Source: Guyanagaster necrorhizus (taxonomy: Eukaryota > Basidiomycota > Agaricomycetes > Agaricales > Physalacriaceae). From it: a stretch of 64,000 nucleotides of DNA. Made by a program: the position numbers and the translations under genes. Below, in pieces: positions 55,634 through 64,000 of the stretch. Below the pieces are notes generated by a model, which was not told the origin of the DNA, searched no databases, and saw only the letters and a list, made by a program, of their open reading frames with translations. The stretch is from positions 463,993 through 527,992 of the forward strand of contig NW_025064898.1 in assembly GCF_019112545.1 (NCBI RefSeq). Reading direction: 5' to 3'. Position 1 is the first letter of the stretch. Each line of letters starts with the position of its first letter.

Positions 55634-57223
55634 GTGCCCCGACATTCAATGGTTGTTGATAAATGGTTTTACCCCGGTGTCGCTACCGCCAATGCGTCTT
55701 ATCGCTTTCTAGCGAGTGGGCGGCGCGCAGTGACGCTGGTCATAACCTTGATTCTGGTAGGAGCCGTGTTGTTGACACGCACCCAGACCGTAGTTTCGGG
55801 AAAGCGCTACTATGACCTTGTGGTGAACGGTGTTCTTGCTTCTCCACCCGCGGTGCCAGTTATCAACACCGACTATCCTCCAAACTATGATTGGCTCAGA
55901 CAGTGGGAGCACGATCTTCCCCAACACAACTTCAGCCTACCAGCACCCGAAGGCAAGACGGGTCGTTACGTGAAATTCTCGAGCCAGACACAGATGCTTG
56001 GATGGAACAATGTACTTGGCGTGGTGTGCGTTTTTTACTACTCATTATTTCTTTTACCGATAGTCATCCTTTTTTTCAGGCTCATGGATGCTCATCTTGC
56101 GCACGAGTCCGGTCGGGCTTACGTTTTCCAAGATTACATATGGGAGCCAGCGCATTATCCGTGGACGAAGAAGGATGAATACGACTGGCCCCCGAAAACG
56201 CCCCTGAGCGCCCTTCTTGCTGGGCCCGCAGCAGGTGGTCTTTGGGAACCAGACGACGATACACCACGATCTATCTCCTCTGAGTGGTTTGATGTCGTCT
56301 GCCCTCGGTCAGAACGTCGTTTCATCCCCACCTCAGAAGTCAAGCAACATGTAGGATGGTCGGAGGGGGATGTCATGTTCGACACATGGGTCAGCGTCCT
56401 CCGCGAAGCTCCGGAGTCATGTATCGAGGTCACCACATCCCCTGAAGATTCCTTCCCTCAGGTATTCGACCTGTGGTTATGGGGAAATACCCGGCTGCTC
56501 TCCATGTGGGAGCGCTTTTCGAGTTCGCCCACTTCTCGACTTCTTGCGACCTCGCCTATCGTCAAATCTGGTGTCGATAAGAATGAGTACCTCTTCCTAC
56601 CAAAGGGTCCTCGTCCTCCCCATCCAGCCAGTCATAATCCATACGAGCGTATGCTTGCCATGCACCTGCGTCGTGGAGATTATGAGGGTGCTTGCAAGCA
56701 TTTCTCCTTGTATAGCTCTACATTCTATGGATGGAACCAGCTCGAATTTCTGCCTGATCGGTTCGCTGTACCCCCAGGTGAATACGGTCCAGAAAGAGAT
56801 GCTGTTTATATGGGCCGATGTTTGCCTACCTTCGAGGACGTTATCAAGAAAGTGCGGCTGGCGCGGACGGAGTATCTGCAGGGAACAGGTAAAACGTTGG
56901 ACGTGATGTATTTATTGACTAACGAGAAGGGAACGTGGTTGGATCAATTGAGGGAGGCGTTGCGAGTCGAGGGATGGAGCACGATACGGACGAGTAGAGA
57001 TCTCACTTGGGATTCTGCGGAGCAGAAGGAGCTGAGTATGGCGGTTGATATGGATATCGCTCGGCAAGCAGCTGTTTTTGTCGGGAACGGGGTACGTTGA
57101 TCGTTCATGTCTTTCCTCTTGAAGTGAAGTGACCGGTATTTGCAGTGGTCCTCTTTCAGTAGCAATATTGTGCATCGAAGGCTCGTTGATGGGAAGAAAC
57201 CGATGAGTACTCGATTCTTCTGA
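55634..57223 (+). CDS. type II membrane glycosyltransferase, O-fucosyltransferase-like
   Basis: Three exons (55634-56025, 56080-57091 and 57146-57223). The N-terminus has a short cytoplasmic part and one signal-anchor TM (AVTLVITLILVGAVLLT). The lumenal domain includes GRYVKFSSQTQMLGWNN, ESGRAYVFQDYIW, the GT-B donor-site motif LAMHLRRGDYEGACKHF (HxRxGD), a conserved LTNE motif and DIARQAAVFVGNGWSSFSSN, the usual C-terminal end of the GDP-fucose O-fucosyltransferase superfamily. Many Agaricomycetes carry several such genes; their acceptors are unknown. The first intron (54 bases, 56026-56079) has a length divisible by three and no stop codon, so retention would insert a hydrophobic segment. 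Confidence 0.72.
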
Positions 57224-57604
57224 TAGCCCTTGGTCTGAGGCACTTTTCGACCTCATAAGCATTCTTGTACTTAGTACTTAGCAGCTGTTATCTTAGGTCC
57301 CGATTGAAAAGATTCAATGTATACTAGAGTAGTTCATATTTATTTTGACGAGTACAACCGAATGTTCAGTGAATGGCCGAGCGTCGATGAACAACGAACT
57401 CAGAAACTATGCGTCATAATGTTTGGTAGTGAGTGATAAGGCCAAACAGTCAAACGGTTGTTGCCTACTGTCCTTGTACATGCCTGTGTTCTGTTTTCCT
57501 GACGAAGCTTCTGATGAGGTAGGCGGTCTCCTCTATAATGTCGGTGTCTAATGTTCCTCAATTTCATTCAGGAAAAAAGCACGGAAATTCTTGCTCTGAT
57601 AACG
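57224..57604. other. intergenic
   Basis: About 380 bases between the fucosyltransferase-like gene and the next plus-strand gene. Nothing notable; an in-frame ATG at 57551 is a possible alternative start for the next gene. Confidence 0.35.
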
Positions 57605-59440
57605 ATGGCTAGTCACGACAACGATTTCAAGCCAACTTTGACGGATATTTACGATGAATTGGTCAATGACAGCTCTACCGCGTCACTACTAGTGTGTACC
57701 ACCCAGAGTCTTCCCTTCCTTCCGCTGACGATGATAAGGATCCGCTAAACGCATTACAACCTCTTCTCGGTAGCTCAGAGAAGGTCGCGTCGAATATTCT
57801 CGATCTCATGGGAAAATGCTGCAACGCAATGGAGATTGTCATTGGCGTACAGGAAGCCGTGGAACAACTGGAGCATCAACTCGCCACTGATATCGACGAT
57901 GAGCAGGTCGAGCCGAATGGACAACTCTTGATGCTAATCGGGATGTATGCCGCAGGTGTGTTGTCGTCGATTTTTAACGCGTTTGGAGCTTTATCTGTGT
58001 ATCAAGCTATTCCGCGTCTCAAGTTCGGGAAGGAACCCGTGAGTGAAACCTTGAAACCTATTGTGATAGAGCTGGCGTCTGCGTTCCGTCGTGCAGGGCT
58101 ACATAGCTCTCGGGAGGAAGGAAGTCGGATCATGGAAGCTACTGCCGACCTCGTAGTAAAGCTAGACTCATGGGCAAAAATGCAGCCGGATGCGCAACAG
58201 GATGAGATAGCATCTTGTCGGGTTCGTGCGCCCGTAATCTGCTTTGTATTCTCTGACTCACAATCACCGTAGATACTGTATCAGAATCTTCTCGACAGCA
58301 CCGTCATGTCCTATGGGCAGTGTTTACAGACCTCGCTTGCCACGAGAACTTTCACAAGATGGTTCCCACGATTGAGCTTTCGTTCTGTGCCCGGTGCAGG
58401 ATGGCAGGAAGGACAGAATGCCATCAATGCGGTTTTGGTACGTGATTTCCTTCCTTTTCTACTCATGTACTAAGTGTCGATATAGAACTCGTATAATCTC
58501 ATTGGCTTCTCGGCCAAGGCCCTGGCTTCGACCCCTTCACTATGTCACTTCGTTCTTCTCGCTCACTGCCAGGACGACTCTCTCAAAACTATCAGAACGC
58601 TATCTACAATGCTACCCATCATTATCAATTGCATACGAGCGAATCATTTCCTAGATGAATGCGTTTCGTTCCTTCTGGACGTTCTCTGTCCCTACCACGC
58701 CGAGATATCTGAAGATATATCGATGCCACTGTGTGCTGTCCTGCCATCCTTGGCTAGCACGCACCCCGACTCATCTCTCCGTCACCAGACGTTTCGCGTC
58801 CTCTCATTAATACTGTCATTGTCCCCCCCTCCATTTCGGCTTCAAGTCTTGAAAGATCTCTGTTCGACAAGTGACTTTCCTCAGATGAGAGTTGCAGCAG
58901 TGGGCCTCATGAAGGAAGCCGTTCTGGAAGCGTTCGGGAGTCACGCACCTTCCTCAAATCTTTTTGCCTCTCCACGATTCTTGCAGGTCCTTGGACCAAT
59001 ATTGTTCCGCCCCAACCCGCCTGATTTCTTCTCGTCGGCGCCTTCATTGACTGTCTTGGAAGACTCATCTGAACCTACGCGACTTGTCGAATGTCTCGCC
59101 TTGCTTTATGTCCTCATTCTACAAGATAAGAAAAATCAGGTATGTCATAATTTCCTTCCCAGCATATCGGTATTGAAGTGCGTCCAATTCCAGACTGGCA
59201 TCCGTGACCGAGACAATTTAAAAAATATTGATCGTCAACTTCTTGAGCCAATTCGGAGGACGCTGTCTGTCTTGCTGAATGACCCCGACGTCGCGAAGAG
59301 TATGTGGCATTTTTCCACTTGTATATTTCTGATAGGATGTAGAACATGTACATGCGGTGCTTCCCCTTGTTGCTCTCAATGTCGGGATTGAGAGGCTCGG
59401 CGAAACAATCAAGAAAGAAGGGCTACATACTTTCAATTAA
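57605..59440 (+). CDS. Ybp/glomulin-like all-helical protein
   Basis: Starts MASHDNDFKPTLTDIYDELV at 57605. A frame change occurs at 57692-57697 (gtgtgt), where removing two bases would join STASLL to VYHPESSLPSADDD; no intron fits there. After this it runs DDKDPLNALQPLLGSSEKVA, LMGKCCNAMEIVIGVQEAVE and further helical repeats over five exons to KHVHAVLPLVALNVGIERLG and a stop at 59440. The organisation (about 550 residues of alpha-solenoid with a conserved GKCCNAME block) is that of the YAP-binding/ALF4/glomulin family (Ybp1/2). In yeast these act with Yap1 and at kinetochores. The family call is by motif memory and is moderate. The frame change is either an assembly indel or a recent mutation. 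Confidence 0.55.
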
Positions 59441-59883
59441 CGGTACTCTGTTCACAAGCACGCTGTTTGACGAACTTTACATAACAGCCGGTGGGCCCTT
59501 TTCCTGTAGCCATCATCCCAAGCTGATGATGATACAGTAGGCGCCGATAGATAGACACATTATTTTTGCAGTGTATTATCTTTTCAACGATACGAATTTG
59601 ATTGTAGTACGTATCTACCCAATCCCCGTCTTCCATGTTCCTCATCATGATGTAGCACTGTTTTAGACCGCAACAAGAAGATTTCGACGAACAACGCATT
59701 AGATGTGCATGAGACGCGTCTCCACCACCGCTGATTGATGATAATGGTTGACAATATATATGACAGGGTCTCGCTGTTTTGACTGCTGCTCCCTTCCCCT
59801 CCCTCCTTCCCCTCCCTTCAACTGGTGCTGCAGCGCGGTTCCAGTACACGACACTGCGAAATAGTTATCGCTGAGCGATTATC
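59441..59883. other. intergenic
   Basis: About 440 bases. It includes a pyrimidine-rich tract (cttcccctccctccttcccc near 59790-59812) shortly upstream of the next start, a common feature near fungal transcription starts. Confidence 0.4.
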
Positions 59884-60592
59884 ATGAGCACTGGTTGCGC
59901 TCCCGTTTTGACAGTCACGTCTTCCGTTCGTCGTGAAAGGGTCGAGACCACGCTTCGCCATCACGAGTCTGGTGCAGCCGGGCAATCTTTGGCTACTTCA
60001 ACATTATATGTTGCGACACTGTGGGCGTATCTGCCTGTAGTTTCAGCGGCCGAAGTCTGTCACACCACTGAGTGCGTTCGCCTATGGCTTCAAATCAACT
60101 TCTATTTCTCATGATGGCGCCACATCCAGTTCCGGCGACAACGTATGCAAACAGCGGATATCGACGGCTGTCAAGGTGGCCATCGGTGTTGTCGTCAGTG
60201 AGCATAAACGCTGTAATCAAGATGTTTGCAGAGTTTCATACCCTTGTATAGTCGCCGTGTTTCTCCTTGCTCTAGGGGTGTTCTACTTCATTCGCCGCTC
60301 CCGCAGTAAGAGACAAGAAGAAGAATCTTCTGGCTTTGACATCGAGCCTAGCCAGATTGAAGGTCCTCGAGCGACTGCGGCGGTGTCCTTGCCGACGACG
60401 ACCTACGCCGCCAAATATGATCCATCATCAGCACCGGTCCGTATGAGTTCGCCGAGTGTGTCAGGGAAGAGTAAGAAGATATTTGCAAATTTGAGGCAGG
60501 GACCCAGTACGGCTCCGACGGGTCGTTCATATCCTTTCGAGGGGTACTCGTCAAAGGTGAAGGCGAATTATTTACTTCTGAATGCGAGCTGA
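59884..60592 (+). CDS. hypothetical single-pass membrane protein
   Basis: ATG at 59884 begins a Ser/Thr-rich N-terminus; after at least one intron comes DNVCKQRISTAVKVAIGVVV, and an intron (gtgagc donor, gtatag acceptor at about 60248) joins this to the TM (AVFLLALGVFYFIRRSRSKR). The cytoplasmic tail is about 100 residues, acidic then Ser/Pro-rich, and ends near KVKANYLLLNAS at 60592, possibly after an unseen extra exon. The design (Ser/Thr-rich ectodomain, one TM, basic stop-transfer, disordered tail) is typical of the many fungal Ser-rich membrane proteins of unknown role. The first part of the gene is not fully chained. Confidence 0.5.
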
Positions 60593-60949
60593 GCACATTT
60601 CCACTTGTAGAACCCTCCGCCCCGCTCATTGCCTACTACTGGTGCAAAGTTCTAGACTATATCCTCCTCCTCCTGGACTTGTTTCCTGTCTCATCACAGC
60701 CCCTATTTTAAACTTCCACCGCAACTATATCATTGATGGTCATCTTTAATTTCAAGTTTGTCTGAGCAGTGGCTAGTCCAAGCAGGAAGGACCATTCTTT
60801 CGATTAGTGTGAGCATAAGTCTTTGGTATCTCTCATTAGGCAGAAGCCACTACAAGAAAACTACATATCAAGTGTATGGTAACATAAGCGAAACTCGTAT
60901 ATCATGAGGTATTATTACTTAACCATGACCAAATCACATCTCAAGATGC
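60593..60949. other. convergent intergenic spacer
   Basis: About 350 bases between the stop codons of the membrane protein gene and the DUF262 gene. No other feature seen. Confidence 0.4.
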
Positions 60950-61136
60950 TCAACTTCCATATGTGTTGGAACTACCTCGCCATCCACCTCTTCCTCTGCC
61001 TCTTCCTCTTCCCCATAATCCTCTACCTCTGCTTTCATAATGACCTTGAGGGGGTAAGGGCTTGATACCATTGCGGGAATTTCCATATCTCGGACTGTGA
61101 CTACGACTCCTCCTACGACTCCTCTCCCGGCTTCGA

Positions 61137-61173
<37 letters not shown>

Positions 61174-63832
61174 CTCTCCGATAGTCATACTCCCGATCTC
61201 TCCCGCGGCTGCTATAGCTCAGCCGCCTATCCTTATCATCCAGCTCACGCTTCACATGAGAGGTCGGCGAGTCGTTGTGATGGTTCGAGGGATAATCCGA
61301 GTACCTTCTCTCAATCGGTGCATTGAAAGTGCTCGAGCTTGCACTTGAAGGCGGGGGAGGGAACCCGCTAGCGGCAGTAGAAGGAGGACCAGGGTATCTC
61401 CTAATATCCCAACGCCTGGATGCACCGTACCCGCTAGCATCCGATTGGAAAGGGATCGGGATCGGGATCGGTATTGGTATTCCACCACTATTCATTACAT
61501 TCGGGATCGGAATTCCATTTACGGGATTCGGCGTGGGATTTGATGGAGGCTGAGGATTCAATCTAGGATCTCTAGTCCTTGCAGAAGCCTCAAGCCTGGC
61601 CTTTGCAGCCCTCATGGGCGCGAGAAGGTCCAGACCGATAGGGTTGTCTTGTGTTCCTAACCCTGAGAAGGAGGAGGACCAAAGTGATGGACTATCGTCT
61701 CGTGGTTCCTCCTTGACACGTATTACAGGGGAAGGTGCCCTTGGTGGTGGTGGTTCCTGAATAAATGTAGGAGCCAGGGCAGGACGCAGAATTGGCGTAG
61801 GTGCAGGAGTGGACAGGCTGGTATTCAATAGGGAGGCTGATAATTGCTCAACCTCGGCAGCTTTTGGGGTCTTATTTATCTTGGGCATAGGGACCATGGG
61901 TGCTTTGGGTGTAGATCTACTCAAGGATGGTGGTAGTATTGGCGATCCGATAACACTGGCCGTGCTGTTAAGCAGCTTGCTTCGTGGGGTAGCGGTCTGT
62001 GGAAGACTCGATACATCTGTGGATATCACAGAAAGTTTGGGTTTCATTGTGGACTTGGCTTTGGGTAATGAAGGAACTGGTGTCCCTCCTTTTGGAGTCG
62101 GTGATACATGCTTCGTTGGTGCTGGAAGAACCGCGACAGCTTTGGAATTTGTCGTAGTACGAGCTGTAGAAGATGCAGCCCGTCCGGAAGTGGTCTTGGC
62201 GGCAGTGGTCTTTGTGGCGGTCAATTTCGGTTTTGCTTTGGTCGAGAAATTCCTGCTCCCAGTCCACTCTTCAGAATCCGAATCGTCGACCCGCCTGCGC
62301 TTCCTTGCTTTATTTGGCTCAGCCTTCTGCTTCCCTTTGTCTGTGGTAGTCTTTCTCGGCAGCTCCTCCATGTCCACATCTTCTTTGATCTGAGCCACTT
62401 TCACCTTGGGTACCGGCTTCGCGACCTGGCTGGCTGGTGGATCCCCTTTCCCGTCACTCTTAAAAGTCATCTTCTTCATCCTCTGCACGAACGCAAGCAT
62501 GTTCTTGTACACCTTGGAATTGAAACGGATCTCCTGGAAATCGTTCCTAACGCTTTTTCGTATCTGGTCTACGGCATCAGACAACTGCCGCATGGAAAGC
62601 TGGTCGCGATAGAGAAATATCATATAGGCGATCATGACGAACTCAACAGGGGAGACTTTGGGCGCCTTGAATGGTTTAGACAAAGCTGGGTCCTGCGCCA
62701 GCTCACAGAGCACGTCAATGGTGCTGTCGACGTTTCGCTGTAGCTTAGGTGTGACATCGCGCTTATTCGAAAGCCAAGCTTCGATTTTCGTTGTAGATGG
62801 CTCAGTCTTGCTTTGCCCGAGATCGATGAGGTAGACAACTTGTGCTAGACACATGAAATCGCGTCCTCGGCTGTTTCCCCAAGGCAGATACCCTTCTAAA
62901 CCTGATGGAGAGGACAGCCTGTCCTTTATTTCACGGATGAGGATCGGGTAGCTGCCATTGATGGCCTGCAGTCGTTCCGCAGGGGTGAGAGCGACGCCGA
63001 GTTGCACGCGCCGAAATATCTCCCGCTCTTGGTCATATGTAAGGTCGTCATATTCCACACAAGTGATCTGCTTGTTACTGAATCGAGATTTGAGCTGGGA
63101 AGGGAGAAGCGTGCGAGTTGTCTTTCCGGCGCCAGCAGTGTACCAAAATTTTCCGCCATTTACCGAGTCTTTGTCTATTACAAACGTTAGATTCGAAGGA
63201 GCAGAGATGGAATACAATACACACGCATGATCTGTAGAAAAACATGAGGTCAGGTAATGGGCCGAAAACAAAAAGAACGCCACACACATGTCCATCCATA
63301 AATCTTTGTATTGACGACAGTCTCTGCTTTCCATCGATACATATTCGTTTCTCCTCTCCTTCAGAGCTGATCGATACCGCTGTAAACTGGTCAGACAGAT
63401 AGGATCAACCAGTAACCAGTGATGGACGCACCGAATATCAAAGGCGGTATATAGTAATTGTGAATAAGCGAGTCGATAAGCTGAGTTTGCTTGGTGTCCG
63501 GCCACACGACATCTTGGGGAAAAGATAAGAAAATACCAGGTCATGTATGAAAGTCAACAAACCTCTTTGGTATTCGGGATCCAAGTCCAGCGTATTGTCA
63601 TAAAGCTTCCCTGTAGCATTAAATGGTATTAAGAAGACACATAGCCGACAAATGAACGGCTTGACGGACTGTACAATGATTCCACCGAGTACGACACTGT
63701 CCTTGGAGCACGCAGTACAGGATTGATCACGGCTTTTTGGCGCGACCCTCGAGTAGAGTTCACCGCAAGGGGTACATCGTCATCATCACCAGACGAGAGG
63801 TCCGTAAGTTCAGAATCGTCAGAAAACGACAT
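60950..63832 (-). CDS. DUF262 (GmrSD/ParB-like fold) protein with disordered RS and RGG tail
   Basis: ATG at 63832 gives an acidic leader (MSFSDDSELTDLSSGDDDD), then RAPRTVSYSVESLY, and after an intron LYDNTLDLDPEYQRDVVWPD, LIDSLIHNYYIPPLIF and RICIDGKQRLSSIQRFMDGH. The last carries the DG-x-QRL signature of DUF262 near residue 112. The domain continues through ITCVEYDDLTYDQEREIFRR, VQLGVALTPAERLQAINGSY and GNSRGRDFMCLAQVVYLIDL. After about residue 400 the protein is disordered: a basic KARKRRRVDDSDSEEW patch (possible nuclear signal), a Pro/Thr-rich stretch, an (SR)n block near 61100-61170, and an RGG/RG end (RGRGRGRGGWRG) with a stop at 60950. No HNH/DUF1524 nuclease motif, which often follows DUF262 in bacteria, is visible. 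Likely nuclear; function unknown. Confidence 0.85.
61130..61175. repeat. (GGAGCA)n microsatellite inside the RS block
   Basis: On the plus strand the unit tcctgc repeats about six times. On the coding minus strand this encodes alternating Ser-Arg, so the microsatellite is the RS dipeptide block itself and its length can vary in steps of two residues. Confidence 0.8.
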
Positions 63833-64000
63833 TGTCGTGGTGGTGAAAAGTGAAGAGAGTAGTAGTGCAAATCCCTAATCAGATTATTTTAAATAAATCT
63901 AAAAATGTAAATACTGCCTTTTTAGGCTTCCCCACATATTTCTGGACCAGCAACAAAATTCCCTTTATCCATGGGCATACTCTGGATACTGATGACGAGC
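63833..64000. promoter_or_regulatory. upstream region of the DUF262 gene
   Basis: The last 168 bases of the window hold the start-proximal promoter of the minus-strand gene, including an AT-rich patch at 63880-63912. No defined element. Confidence 0.3.

Noticed and set aside
61097..62393. Long plus-strand frames opposite the DUF262 gene
   Set aside because: They are shadows of the low-complexity coding region on the minus strand and have no start context or domain.

Overview
The window looks like nuclear DNA of a filamentous basidiomycete, most likely a mushroom-forming Agaricomycete. Genes are close together, almost all are split by introns of about 48-65 bases, and several coding exons are tiny. 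I see no bacterial-type operon, tRNA, rRNA or CRISPR array. Exon joins were worked out by eye from reading-frame phase and GT/GC..AG sites. Where I write that phases close, every listed exon keeps the frame through to the stop codon.

Layout. 1.2-1.6 kb: a small one-TM protein. 2.5-4.6 kb: an epsin-type ENTH adaptor. 5.4-11.2 kb: a full-length ABCB/MDR exporter. 12.2-14.1 kb: a secreted GH20 beta-N-acetylhexosaminidase. 15.0-15.5 kb: a broken LysM (chitin-binding) gene. 16.9-18.5 kb: an intronless mitochondrial PPR-like protein. 19.0-19.8 kb: a four-TM MARVEL-like protein. 20.2-21.1 kb: a dead protein kinase. 21.1-23.9 kb: repeats, including a TIR element sitting inside a dispersed repeat. 24.0-25.8 kb: a TDT/SLAC1-type anion or sulfite/malate transporter. 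26.6-28.2 kb: a 2OG-Fe(II) oxygenase. 28.4-29.1 kb: HINT1. 29.2-31.2 kb: PRMT3, convergent with HINT1. 33.6-35.1 kb: Msp1. 35.6-37.0 kb: a one-TM LEA2-like protein, head to head with a damaged tetraspanin locus. 38.8-44.3 kb: small orphan membrane proteins on the minus strand, interrupted by a 1.4 kb block with no CpG. 46.2-51.3 kb: a WDR7/rabconnectin-3-beta-like WD40 protein. 51.6-52.3 kb: mitochondrial [2Fe-2S] ferredoxin. 52.7-53.4 kb: a decayed gene. 53.8-54.8 kb: V-ATPase subunit c. 55.6-57.2 kb: an O-fucosyltransferase-like type II membrane protein. 57.6-59.4 kb: a Ybp/glomulin-like protein. 59.9-60.6 kb: a one-TM protein. 61.0-63.8 kb: a DUF262 (GmrSD/ParB-like) protein with a long disordered RS/RGG tail.

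Functional links are modest. WDR7-like proteins regulate V-ATPase assembly, and V-ATPase subunit c lies 2.5 kb further on. The GH20 enzyme and the LysM relic both concern chitin. Most other genes are conserved single-copy housekeeping genes. The accessory stretches (14.1-15.6, 20-24 and 38.7-46 kb) hold repeats, relics and orphan membrane proteins. The most unusual item is the eukaryotic DUF262 gene. The most striking DNA-level signals are the 1,403-base CpG-free block, the LysM relic with its splice sites altered, and several non-canonical GC-AG introns in otherwise intact genes.
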